Assembly (NCBI GenBank): GCA_010015675.1 | Contig: ML976980.1 | Coordinates: 7,993-37,640, forward strand | Reading direction: 5' to 3' | DNA: 29,648 nt | Source: Byssothecium circinans | Taxonomy: Eukaryota > Ascomycota > Dothideomycetes > Pleosporales > Massarinaceae | Shown here: in pieces, positions 1 through 11,700 of the stretch | Numbering within the stretch: the stretch's first letter is position 1 | Layout: each line of letters opens with the position of its first letter | Made by a program: the position numbers and the translations under genes | Notes under the pieces: generated by a model | The model's database searches: none | What the model saw: the letters and a program-made list of their open reading frames with translations, nothing else | What the model was told of the DNA's origin: nothing

Positions 1-100
1 ATTCTTAATAGTTTAGTACTCTACTATTCTTAATAGTTTAGTACTCTACTATTCTTAATAGTTTAGTACTCTACTATTCTTAATAGTTTAGTACTTAACT
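1..100. repeat. 25-bp tandem repeat, four copies
   Basis: Four head-to-tail copies of a 25-bp unit built around ATTCTTAATAGTTTAGTAC. The first three are identical and the fourth differs near its end (CTTAACT instead of CTCTACT). The array starts at the window edge, so its true length is unknown. Degenerate TAGTTTAGTAC-like stretches continue to about 160. No coding potential is seen here. Confidence 0.95.
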
Positions 101-280
101 ATTCTTGACTACCCTAGATAGTTTACTACTGTTATACTTGACTATTCTACATAGTTTAGTACCATTCTAGCCTACTATTAACTATCGAATTATTATTACT
201 ATTAGACTAAATAGTACTATACCTTCTTTTAAATAGTATTACCCTTATTGCAATAGCTATTATGTTGCTAAAGTATTCAC
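101..280. other. AT-rich non-coding stretch beyond the helicase gene
   Basis: Low-complexity TA-rich DNA between the 25-bp repeat array and the last readable codons of the helicase gene on the minus strand. It contains decayed copies of the motif TAGTTTAGTAC and nothing else I can identify. It probably corresponds to the 3' flank of the helicase repeat. Confidence 0.4.
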
Positions 281-1455
281 CCTATATTTACTACTTATAC
301 TATTTTCTTAGCTATATGGCGTACTTCTACTACTCTCTACTAAGCTCCCCCTTATATCTATACTCTTGAATTATCTAAATCCCTATCTTTACCTTAGTAG
401 TAGCTCTTGCTAGTAGCACTACTACGTTTAGCTATTAATATTAAGTGCTAATATCCTCCTCTATCACGTAGTACTTCTAACTAACCTAGCACTACTAATA
501 GCTATAACTCTTACCTCTATTACGTATCCCTCGCTAGAACCTGTCTACCTTTGCTATAGTTAACCTTAGCTGCGCCTTATACTACATTATCTTATGCTCT
601 TACTACTCGTCTGTCCTTGCTTTTCCTAATATCTAGCATATTGCATACCCCTCCCGCATCTTCTTTATTACCCCTTAAACCTGCTTTTACTCTATGCTTG
701 CCTCCCTCTATAAATCCTGCTACTCGCGAACTCCCTCCCCGCACCTATTACACTTAGCTAACTTAATATCGTTGCACGCTACCTTTTTGCTATCTAAGTA
801 GCTGCTTATTAGCCCTCATTAATACCTACCACTAATTAAGAACATGCCTATCGCCTACATATCTAAGTCCTTGCTTTTCTGCTACATTATTCGCTCTACC
901 TTACCGTGCTTTACTAAGATTACTAAATCTACCTACTTACTAGCCCATTCTTTATACTTACTTTCTTGCGCGTAGTTAATCATGCTCTACGGCATCCCTA
1001 CGTGCAGTATATATACTACCCTAGGAAAGTCTACCTTTATCTCTAGCGCTAACATAGTTACTATAAGCCCTTCATCCTTAAGCTACTACTTTAGCCGCTC
1101 CGCCTAGTTAAGGACCTTAGCGTGATAGTACGCATATCATAGCGCCTCTGCTATGTCCTCGCACTACTTCTTGCTACGATAGTACATGACTTTTTTTTAT
1201 CCTTTATCTTATAGTAGCTACTACTATCGCTGACCTACTACTATAGCTGTTTCCTGCAACTTGCTAGGCTCGCACTACGACATGAAATACTAGGTATTTG
1301 GCTGTATTATACTCGCTTAGACGTACGTCGCGTACTAGATTAGTATGCTACTGCATAGCTCTATCTCTTGCACTAGCGGAAGCGTTACCATAAGCAATAC
1401 TATTAAGCATAGTAGTAGTTAAAGATTCTTTAACGTTTTTAGCTTTAGCTGCTAG
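280..1455 (-). pseudogene. OrsD-RecQ helicase, C-terminal part (RIPed, split by retrotransposon)
   Basis: This is the second half of a RecQ-type DNA helicase, read on the minus strand and continuing from 13221. Visible landmarks include KLKTLKNL just after the insertion point, a LPLVQEIEL segment (motif III region), YYRSKK near 1160-1180 (motif IV), LALEIKVDFPRVVYILHVGMP near 1010-1065 (motif V, originally close to SALGxGVDFP) and YAQES near 965-980, the start of motif VI, whose glycines and arginines are now replaced. CNRCGEGV near 735-755 is a cysteine pair of the RecQ zinc-binding type. Many TAG/TAA stops interrupt an otherwise continuous frame, as expected from RIP. The C-terminal end is unclear; readable codons fade below about 300. 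The match is to the fungal subtelomeric RecQ (telomere-linked helicase) family, recognised from memory of motif wording. Confidence 0.8.
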
Positions 1456-1678
1456 TAAGCTAGCGTAGCTTACACAACTCTAATTTAGCTCATAGTATAG
1501 AATACTCGCAGAGGGAAAACGTATTTAGTAGCTAAAGTAATTGTATTCTTTTCTATACTAATTAAAGAGTAGTAGTAAACATTCTATCCCCTTTAGTAGG
1601 TACTAAAACTAGCTACTATATACTAACCTAACCCCGTGACCATAGGTTAAGCTATTAGTTACTCTGTGCTATAGCACA
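1456..1678 (-). repeat. 3' LTR of the gypsy element
   Basis: This repeat aligns without a gap over 223 bp with 12998-13220. On the minus strand it begins TGTGCTATAGC and ends at a TA that was TG/CA in the other copy (...GGCTCA). About 18 positions differ between the two LTRs and all are C/T or G/A transitions. The minus-strand sequence just before it (about 1679-1700) is a short purine-rich stretch, TGAGAGG, that may be the polypurine tract. Confidence 0.95.
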
Positions 1679-1862
1679 TAACCTCTCATACCTATAGCAT
1701 TACTCCCTAATGCTGTAGCTAAACTAAACTAATTCTCCTTAGCTATAGCCTAAAAAGAAACAACTAAAAATCAACTCCATAAGAAAGAGAGAGAGAGAGA
1801 GAGAGAGAAATAAAAGGAAAAGAAGAGAGAAAGGAAATTCTAACTACTATAGGTAAACTATC
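1679..1862. other. Region between ORF3 and 3' LTR, with (GA)11
   Basis: Non-coding 184 bp downstream of the extra retrotransposon frame. It holds a (GA)11 microsatellite at 1787-1808 inside a longer plus-strand purine run (about 1775-1838). The minus strand, which is the sense strand, is therefore pyrimidine-rich here, so this run is not a polypurine tract for this element. Confidence 0.8.
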
Positions 1863-4800
1863 TTACATCTCTATCCTATTATTATCACTATTCTCCTCCT
1901 TAGGCACATCAGGAATCCTATCCTGGTAGAACTTAGCCTAATGGCGCTCTGATAGATCCTATCTATAAAGGCGGAGAAACCTATTAACAGCCTAATTAAC
2001 TGTAATATTCACGTTAGTGACGTTATCATCCTGGCCTAATAGCGGCCCAGCTCCTTAGGTTAAGAAGTAAGACTGATTAGGAATACTCTTAGCAGGATTT
2101 AGCTTATAAGTAATGCGCTTAGCTTCTTTGCACACTTCCTAACTAATAAGAACAGCCTTCTTTGCATTTTTATAGTACTCCTAGATCTAGTCCTTTATCT
2201 TATCACGAGTCATATCATCCCTAAAATATGTTGCTAGCTTATAGTAGACTTAGGGAGAATCCTAGCACTCCTAATAAACTAACGCGTGTGAAATTGCTAA
2301 GGTCTATTAGATAGGTGCTATACTAGGGAAGGGCTAGTTAATGCCACTATACTTGTTTAGATGCCCTAAAGGGGTAGCAGGTAGCGTAGTATAATTATAG
2401 TAGGCTATAGTAATCTTATTATAGATTCCTATTTCTAGAATCTCTATGTGCTTTATATTATTATAGACTTAAATAAACCATAGGAGTATAGTACGGTACT
2501 ATTTAGTAGCTAGGCTAGTCAAGCTATAAGGGATAGTTAGTTTTGAAATATAAATCTACCTAGGTTTATAAAGGTAGCGTATCTACTGCAGGTGCTTAAT
2601 GCAATTATTTAACTTAGGCGGCTAATCACGCGCATCTACCTAGCCCTTAATATAGGTATAGGTAGTCTAGCTAAGGGATTTCCTCCACGCTATGTACTAG
2701 TTAAGGCAGGTGTGAAATCTATTAAATAGGATAGTGTAGTTCTTCTCATCCTCTTTATCCTAGGACATACTCCCCTAAATCATGTTAGCGCTGCACCTAT
2801 TATAGTAGACTTCCTCTAGGTTATAACCTACATACTTGAAAGTAGTGTTGTCACCTAGAGAGGTAGATTTAGCATAGTAAGGATATGAAATTAAGTAAGG
2901 CTATTTTTACAAAACTATATACTAAACCTAGTAAGCTAGATTAGAATGAATAAGCTACTAGATAGGAGAGTAGTACATAATCTAGCCCTATCCTAGGTTA
3001 GATTTGCCCTAGATGCGCCATAGGTAGTAGTTATACATGCTATATAATTTATTAAGCACCTTCTTAAGCTCTAGGTCTTTATAGATCTAGGTAAGGATGC
3101 TACCCATAATTACTATGCCCGTCTTGTAGAAGGTAGCAATCTGCTTTTGCATGCTAAATTACTAGATAACGCGGTCAAAATTCATGTACTACTTTCGCTG
3201 CGCTGGAAAGAACTAGTAGCTCTTTAGCTAATCCTTATCATGATATCTATGGGCGCTACGCTAGAAGAGGATATATGTCTAGGGGTTATTCTTGAAATCA
3301 CCCTACTATTCATGATTCATGTATAGTAACTTAAGGAGCTACTTCAGACGTTCTTTAGATAAGGCGCGGACGGTAACGCTAATGTAGCTCGCGGTGGCTT
3401 TGCCGTGCTAGAAATAGACTTTATAATTATTAGAGATTTCATTATAGTACAGCGTTAGGATGTGCAGCTCATCCTTATGCATGGCCCACTGGCGTAGCCT
3501 AGCGTTCTTTAGCGCCTAATTTAATGGCGAATTAGGCTAGGAATAGCTACACTTTACCCCCTTCTTAATAACCCTAATATCCTTAATGTCTAGGTTATTA
3601 ATTATCTCCTAATCAAAGTTATTACCCTCTTCCTCTAAAGCCTACGTGATAGCTAGCCCATTGCTTTCCACGGTAAGCATATACTCATGGTTTTTCCTAG
3701 CCATAAATCGCGTCACCCGCGGTAATAGGGCTTATAGGTTTATTAGGTAAAAGGTAGGCGTATTTAGTGAAGTATTTACTATATACTCCCTTACTCTACG
3801 TACTAGGTTAGGCTTCAATATTTCTTAAAGAGCATTTACCATAGTAACGTTTAAAGATACATGACGCCTATAGATCCTAGGGGATTATATCTACACATCC
3901 TAAAACTATCGCATCAGCTAGGCTTGCTAAAGGCGAGGGGAGGATGTTAGAGAAACCACGTTAATTACATAGTTAATGTACTCCTAAGTATAGGGATATT
4001 CTACTAGCATTTTACTAGCACTACTAACAGCTAACCTAGTGATCTCCTATTCTAAATCATGGGTCATAGGGATAAGCAAACTAGTGCGCTTATAGATCTA
4101 GAGTTAGAACTTTCACAGATTATCTAATGGCCTCTAGGCTTCTTGTAGTATAAAAGGGTAGGGCCACCTCTGCTTATTTATCCTAGAGGTAGCTTTTCTA
4201 GTCATTTCTTCAAACTAGTTATACGCATAGGCTAGATCATAGATATTAATGATAGACTTAGGGCGCTTTTTAAGTAGAGCGTTACTATCCCATAACTATT
4301 AGAGGGTATAGGCTAGCTTATAGGGGAAATCCTAATCTAAGCCGTAGATAGTTTAGTCTTAGGCAGTAATATTAGCTTTTGCCCTAAGGCGCCAGATCAT
4401 CTTCGTGTTAATAAAGGGCGTGATGTTAGACATCTTTATATTCTACTAAGTAATGTAGGTAAGGTAGGTTATTAGCTAGTACTACATCTACACTTTAGGA
4501 CTAAAGGGAAGGAGGGCTTTAGAGAGAAACTAGATTTCTAGAGTGTTATAGCTAGTCTAAACTTAGTTCTGCGCGCTAACTAACTTAGTATGCCGTTTCA
4601 ACCTAGAATCGTACGCGCTCCTTAGCCATAGATGGTGCTTATAGAATTAATTTAGGCTGCCCTAGATTCTTATTACTTTACTGTCCTTTTCTATCTCTTT
4701 TCCTAACTACTAAAATAGATTAAGGCTCTTATCTAGATGAAGAGAATATTACGCTATTAGCTTATGATATGCGGCCTAGCGCTCACTACCTAACTAAGCC

Positions 4801-4955
4801 TTGATATATTAAAGGGCTTTATCAAGGGTAAGTTCCCATGCATAGGGAAGGGGGGTTATTAAATGAGGGCTAATATTAACTACAATCTGCTGCTGCTAAG
4901 GCTGCTAAGCGGGTCTAGGAATCATCTTTAGGGGCATGCTAATAGTGATTCTCAT
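1863..4955 (-). pseudogene. Extra retrotransposon ORF of unknown function (1,030 codons, RIPed)
   Basis: One uninterrupted frame runs from an ATG at 4955 to a TAA at 1863 (3,093 bp, exactly 1,031 codons with the stop). It contains about 85 in-frame stops, roughly three-quarters TAG, as expected from CAG and TGG codons hit by RIP. Between stops it reads as ordinary protein: charged and mixed, for example KNHEYMLTVESNG, LRQWAMHKDELHILTLYYNE, VTVRALSKERLK and a hydrophilic end PDVPKEENSDNNR. I see no transmembrane segment, signal peptide, zinc finger, nuclease or polymerase motif, so it does not look like an env gene. It sits between pol and the 3' LTR in the same orientation, separated from pol by 809 bp. 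I do not recognise the family. It could be an element-encoded accessory protein or captured cargo. Confidence 0.8.
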
Positions 4956-5010
4956 AATAGTTAAAGATGAATAAAAGTTATCACAAAAGATAGGGGGCTA
5001 GTAGGGCTAG

Positions 5011-5035
5011 TTAAATAGTACCTATTACTATTTAA
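5011..5035. repeat. Inverted repeat, 10-bp arms
   Basis: TTAAATAGTA and TACTATTTAA are exact reverse complements separated by 5 bp (CCTAT). The repeat lies 56 bp upstream of the ATG of the 1,030-codon frame, so it would form a hairpin in its leader. Confidence 0.9.
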
Positions 5036-5137
5036 TAGTTTCCTACCCTTCTATGGCCCTGCGCCATCCTTGCTATCTTTTTAGCCCCTCTCCTTATTTA
5101 ACCGCTAGTATAGCTTAGTAATGCTAGTTATTTTAAT

Positions 5138-5169
5138 TAGCTTATTAAACTATTTAGTTTAATAAGCTA
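5138..5169. repeat. Inverted repeat, 15-bp arms, 2-bp loop
   Basis: The 15-bp arms 5138-5152 and 5155-5169 (TAGCTTATTAAACTA and its reverse complement) are perfect, with TT between them. This 32-bp near-palindrome is the strongest short inverted repeat I found inside the gypsy element. Confidence 0.9.
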
Positions 5170-5288
5170 TCCTACTGTTAGCTTACCACTCTACTATTTA
5201 CTATTTACATGTTTTACCTACGTTTATTCGCCATAATCCCCTTATCATTCCTAGTTATTTCAGTGGCAACGCTAGGTATTTTTGTTTA

Positions 5289-5301
5289 ACACGCGGCGTG
5301 T
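5289..5301. repeat. Short GC-rich palindrome
   Basis: ACACGC and GCGTGT flank a single G. It is GC-rich in an AT-rich setting and is the third palindrome in the pol-ORF3 spacer. Short enough that chance cannot be excluded. Confidence 0.6.
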
Positions 5302-5764
5302 CACCCATCTATATGCGGGAATATGCCGTATTTCTGTAAAGGATAGTATATTTCCCTATAGTAGCGGTAGTAATAGTAGTTAAAAAACATCTTATCTATT
5401 CTTGAAACCTAATATTAGTACTACTCCTTATCTAATTATAGTTTACTAGATATACCCTATAGTGTCTGATTAGCCACCAGAGGCGCTAGCGCGATAGCGA
5501 CATTATTAGTATCACGTTGAGCGAAAATCATTAAATTTATCTAAATTAAGAAATCATAATTTTCCTACCTAAACGCCTGCGCCTCCTATGCCTTATTCTA
5601 ATGAATACACTATTCTTATTTTCTTTCCCTATAACTAGCCTTCCCCCTCCCTTGCCTTATTCCTACAGCCGTCCCATGGCTGCAGCTTATTGTCAGCGTT
5701 GAGATGGGATTGCGACTTAGGGGGATAGCTATCGCTGGCGGTTTAGGTTAGCTTCTTTAACATA

Positions 5765-8700
5765 TTAATAAGGAAGGTGTTGCAGTCATTCTGCTATGCG
5801 TGGTTGCGCGCTATCCTCCTTAGAGTCTAGATTATTAGGATCATCTTTATTACTATCCTCTATTTTATTAACTAACTCTTTGCTAAAATCCTCTACTAGT
5901 GGCAGGTCCATCTATTAGTGTATTAAGTGCTATATGTCTTTATCCTATAGTCTTATAAATCCTTAATTAATTGCTTTAATATATTCTTAGGTGTAGGGAT
6001 AGTAGGGGTAAATATGATAGCTAGGGACTAGGTGCTAGAAGGTAGTACTATTAAGTTCTTAGAGAAAGTACTAGTCTTGGTTGCTAATGTCGCGTACTTA
6101 GAATGGGCCGTACCATCTATTAGCTAGTTTATAATCTGTTAATTTTAAGACTTCCTTCTTCATGCTCCTGAGTAGAATAAGCTAGTGACGTTTAGTATGG
6201 CTAGTAATAATATCCTAGTGTTTATCCTAGTACTCTTTCTTACGCTAGTAGAGATACTTAACTTTCACCACTACTTCATCTATATTAGCGTCACGGATAT
6301 TAAGCTATATAGCGCAAAGCGCTATAAGTTTATCGTAGGTGTGAATCTTATTCCAGGGCAGCGTTTGCTAGGTTAGTAATGATAGTTTAATTAGTAGGAT
6401 TAGGTTCTAGCTAGTAATAAGCTACATTAGGGAATAGCCTATTAATTCATGAACTAAGACCTAGTCTACTAGAAGGATAGTAGGAAAGTTATTAACCTAT
6501 ATACCTTTTAGTTTTACGAGCGCGTTAATGATAACTTTGTGCCCTCCTTTAATGAAGCCTATGCCTTAAGGATTATACCCTAACGCCTACACTCTATGAA
6601 TGTGATAGAGTTTTATGAGAGTAATGATAACGTCCTTGTTTTCTAGCCTACTATTAATATTAATGCGTTTAACTATAGACCACCTGTAAATAAGGTCCTT
6701 ATAGATAAACTTCGCGACTAATTTAGCGTTATTCTTTCTAAGAGCCTGCGCTTCTAGCTACCTAGTCATCTACTCTCTCGCGACTACTAGGTATTTAAAC
6801 TCTCTAACATTTGGTATGTAGACTACATCAAGGCTAACCTAATCCTAAAGGATGATGGTAAATGTTGAATAAAAGGCGTTACATTTCTAATAGTAGGCTT
6901 TTCTCTAGCATTAGTCATAGGGCTAGATAAACTAGATTATGCATGCCTAAATACCTTCCTACTAGTATCTTAAGGCTACTACTAAGGTAACCTTATTCAC
7001 CCCTCTGTAACTAATCTACTCATAGATAGCGATAATAATCGCGGCCTAGATATCTAGATTGTTAATGACTTATTTCAAGGTTACATTTCTTAAGGTCTTC
7101 TTAAACAGGATTCTATCTAACGTGTAGAATGTAAGGGCGTGTTTCTTTTAGGCTCTAAGCTCTTTCTAGGAGGCTCCCTTAGGTATTTCCCCTCGCAGGA
7201 GGAACCTCGCAATATGGTTAGATTTGACGCCGTACGTATCATCTAACACCTAGCTGATATCCTTAGTATAGTTTACCTTAGTAAGGCTTATAAAGGTTAA
7301 GACCACGTTTAATTAGAAGGCTGCGTTTTAGCTAGCTAATTAAGTTGTCTTAATCATTTCACATAGCATCTAGTTGATGAATTCCTTAATATTATCCTAG
7401 GTTTCCTTTGGTGGTTCCCAATCCTCTAGCTTTAAGTATTAGGATAGCGCATCAGGGATGATATTCTTCTTGCCTAGCTTATGTATAATAGTGAAATCCT
7501 ACATCATAATCACACCTAGCCAGCGATTCATGAGAGATCCTAGAAGGTCAGTTAACGCGTGGTTAAGCTAGGTGATAAGCGTTTTAGCATCTATTTTAAT
7601 AGTGAAATGAATCCTATAGAGCTAGATTCTAAACTTTTTTAGTGCCTAGAGAATAGCGTAGTATTCTAATTTTATAGAATCCTATTTAGCTTTATTAATT
7701 GACCAGAGCACGCTTTCAAATCAAATTGGGTGTTACTTATTATCAGTGTCTACTTGCTCTATCAACGCCCCGCCACCTTTACCTAATGCGTTAATACTAA
7801 GGTAAACCTCCCTACCTTTATAGTTAAGGCTGACTAGGGCTAGGGCCGTAGTAATAGCTTCCTTAAGTATAATTATAGCTATTTGCTGAGCGTCTTCCTA
7901 TTGTTATTCCTATTCTTATTGCAGGAGCTTGAAGAGAGGCTTAGCCACGATCATAAAGCAGAAAATCCAGATTCAGTAATAGACATAAATGCCTAGGAAC
8001 ATACGGACTTTAGTGACATTCTTGCATTTAGGCTAATTAACGATTTTGATAACCTTTTTTTTCTAAGGGTAGTGACCATTAGAATTAACCTCGTACCCTA
8101 TAACCTTAATTCTTTTGAATCCCTAGAAGCACTTAGTTCCTAAGACTGTTAAGCTAGCCCATTTAATATCTACAAGAATGCGGTCTATTTACTAGAGGTA
8201 CTTAAGGATAAACTGCCAAATTCCTAGCAGTACTTCTTATTAGTGGTAGTTAGTTTTTAGGCCTCTAATATACACGTCATTAATAAAAGGCAAGTAATTA
8301 TATAGTATATAGTTAAATAACATCTTTATAATCACCTATAGAAACGCGGCTAGTGCATTCATGACTCCTATAGGTAGGGTGCATTACCTAACTAGGCCTC
8401 ATAGTCTATAGAAAGCCGTGATATCTCTGCTATCTATATAGAGCTCCATTTGGTTATACCTAGAGAAATAGTCTATAAGGGTGAGTATGCTATACCCTAC
8501 AAATTTCTCTAAGAAATCGTTAGCACATGGTAGTAGATTCGCATCCTAGATAGTTACTAAGTTGATTTTCTAAGTGTTATTGATTAACTAATATCCTTTG
8601 TCTTTCTTAGGGGCTAAGAACCATGGATTTTGGTACTGGCTATTACATATTTCTAGCGTCCCTCGCTGGATCTGCTCGTTAAACATCTTGGTGGCTTCCA

Positions 8701-11700
8701 CTTCTAGATTTTTAGGTAGTTAAAATGCCCTAACTTGCCACGCCTAGTAAGGCTTCGTTTTGATTTTATACAGTAGTGAAACTAATAGGTGAATTCAGCT
8801 AGATTCATGAAAAGTATATGTGATAGCTAATTCTTAATTTAGTAGCACTTGTAGGAGCATCTCCTTTTCTAATAGCTATAGTTCTTCTCTAATATTCATG
8901 GTCCTAATTCGTTCTAGCGTAAGCTAGGTTCCTCTAGGAAAAGGTGAATGTCACTTTTTAAATAAATAGTCGTATGGCCTAATATCTGGCCCGCGAAGGC
9001 TATCGCGTAGCAGCTGTGCTTTAATTATGGTTTTCTTCTAAAAGGGATCCCTAAACTCTATAGGCTAAGATAGTTATAGTTTATTAATAGGCTAAACCTT
9101 TACCCCTACTTACTTATACATGGTATTTACCTTAGAATAGTGCGCATTATAAGGCGTTTTAAAGTGCCTTTCTTGTTGTAGCGCTAATTTGAGTGTTGTT
9201 GCTAATGATTCTATGCTCTATGAGGCGCGCTGCAATTGTTACTGCAGGCTAGAGGTAAGAAGCTCATAGGCTTCATCCTCATTATTAGCGTCTATTTCGC
9301 CCATTAGCTTATCATATTCAGTGATGGCTGATACGGCGCTTTTAAGATTACTACTATTCGTCCTGCTAGCAATCCATGCCTATTCCCTAAGGTCTTTCTA
9401 GTCTAGCTGGGCTAGAAGGCTTAGGTGAAAATTTAGCGCTAGGATTTTAGGCTCATTTAAATGCACTATATTGTATGATAGGTAGCCTATTCACTCTATA
9501 AGTTCGTCTACTAAAGTGCGGCCCTCTCTTTTCACCAGCCTAATAATTGCCGTACTGGCTAGCAGCTATATTTGATAGTAAGGAGCTAAACTAGTTAGCT
9601 AGGTAGCCATAAATATAATATTACGGTCTCCTTTTAAGGAAACAATCTAGCAGCTAATTCTTCCTATAGTGTTAAACTAGAGGGATATCTAGGTCAAGGC
9701 ACACTAGGGGACCCTAAGGATGACGGATCTACTCAAGTATTTGATAAGCTAGAAATAGGTGAGCGTCGTCACTAAGCTAATAGTTATAGAGACGTTAAAT
9801 GTAGTACCTATAAACATAGTTTATTAGCTATTAGCTGTAATCAGACTATCAGACCTATCTCTAACCTCATACGGGAGTTACAGGGCATTTGCAGCTAATT
9901 CTCTTATTAGGTTAATCATTAACCTAGTATCAATAAGACACCTAACTTAATCACTATTAATAGCAGCCTATACCTATGGTAGATTATTTAACGTAATAAC
10001 GTAACTACTATCTCTATCACGCTAGTAGTAGTCATCCTTAGTTAGTTAGTCCTAGTTTTTATTATATAGGTTACTAGTCCTATTAATTTAGGTAGCCCTT
10101 AATGAATTTAAGCTATAGTACATGATTACGTTACATCCTATAGTGGGCTTAGCGGTAGTCGCTAGGGTGATATTAGTTATATCTTATCTAATAAGAGGCT
10201 GCTAGGTGCACCTAGCAGCGTCTAATTAGAGAAGAAATCTAGAGTTATTACCATGGTGACTATCATATATAGTCATGTTTAAGAAAGTTTCAACTATGTT
10301 TATTTTAGTAACTCTAGCCTGTATATGTAGTTTAGTGGCATCTTTAGAAGCTCTTTTCTATAGTAGCTCCTAAAGAGGCTTTTTAAAAGTAGGGTAAGTA
10401 AGAAGGTTTCTAATAGTAAGGCCCTTAACTTCTTAGGTTAGCGCAGTAATAAGGGTCTAGTTAGTAGTTATATTAACAGCGTTCTTAATAGATGCCTTAT
10501 TAGTTGCTGTAAACCACACTCCTCTTTTAGCAATACGAGGTAGGTTTATATAGTTGAAGGGAGAATTCCGTTAGCTTTCGTCTTTAAATGGCTAGATAGT
10601 TTCTAGTAAGTTAGAGTTAATTCTACGCTAGATTTAGTTAATTAATAGGTCCCTTTCTCACTTAGCGCGCTAACGCTGCTCTCGTTGCTTATATCTTTTA
10701 ACTTGAGTTTGCGGGGCAGAGCCTAGAGGAGCCTGTCTAGCTTTATTTCTAGGTGCTGGCCACTAGGTGGGCGACGCCTTATATTATAGTTAGAGAATGA
10801 TGTAGTTTCTATCCACTAGATTAAGGTTAAAGACTTCCTTAATTAGGTAGAAGAATTACTTATTCTAGTTAGTTATTAGCATTATTACGTCATCCTGCGT
10901 CTAGCCAGCATCTACGTTTATAACTTTGACGAAGTTGCTCTTCTTAGGTAGCCGCGCAGCCTAGTCTTTGCATACCTCGCGGAAGGATTACTTGATAGCA
11001 TCTGTTAGGACTCTAAACTTAACAGAAATAGCATTCTTTAGCCACTGTATAATACTATGCCTTGCAGGTCCCCCTTCAACCTAACTAAATCCTGAATTGC
11101 GTGGGCCATAGTACTAGTATTAGTTGTTATCTTTAACTACTTCGTAAGCCTAGCTATGCATGCGAATATCTAGTAGGTCTATACAATCCTTAACAGCGTA
11201 ATTAGTGCTCCTATAGCTAAAATACTGCAAAGCTTACTAGGGCTAATTATCACCTTACTTCTATATAGACCACGACCCGTCATTCCTCTGATTTATCTAT
11301 GGCGGGCGATTTTGCTGGCTTGACCTTTCTTGCTAATAATAAGGACTAATAAGATGAGTTAGGAAGTAGGCGTAGTTCTTAGGATCCTAAAGATATAGCT
11401 TAACGTAGCTTTAGTTAGTAAGCTAGAAGACTAAGGTGGCGTCTAGATTTAGGCCCTTAAATTAGTTAACTAAATATTCTAAGTCTAGGTTAACCTCTAA
11501 GGATTATAGCTTTTCTAGCTTTAACAAAGATAGCTCATCACGGCGTGTTAGCTCTTAGTGCGTGAGGGGCTAGTAGGCCATCTCCTTCTTAACTATGTTC
11601 TTAAGCTGCTATGCTTTAATAATACTCTCCTTTTCTTAGTGCTTGTGGAAGCTAACACGCTGCTTTGCTATGCTCTTTACATATTTATAAATTTTATCTA

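Larger units (their letters stand above)
4956..5764. other. Spacer between pol and ORF3, with three palindromes
   Basis: No reading frame is supported here. The spacer holds perfect inverted repeats at 5011-5035, 5138-5169 and 5289-5301 (listed separately). The stretch could carry the promoter or leader of the 1,030-codon frame, or the end of the pol transcript; nothing in the sequence decides between these. Confidence 0.6.

Noticed and set aside
1775..1838. GA-rich run as the polypurine tract of the gypsy element
   Set aside because: The purines are on the plus strand, whereas the element is transcribed from the minus strand, and the run does not abut the LTR.
1863..4955. Extra gypsy frame as an envelope gene
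   Set aside because: No signal peptide, hydrophobic membrane anchor or furin-type site could be seen.
6185..6376. 63-codon plus-strand frame
   Set aside because: It lies antisense to the integrase C-terminal region of the gypsy element, whose minus-strand reading shows recognisable family motifs.
6380..7300. Long plus-strand stretch that at first read like an unknown protein
   Set aside because: The minus strand of the same stretch gives a complete integrase with its D,D,E positions and a GPY/F motif, so the plus-strand reading is an artefact.
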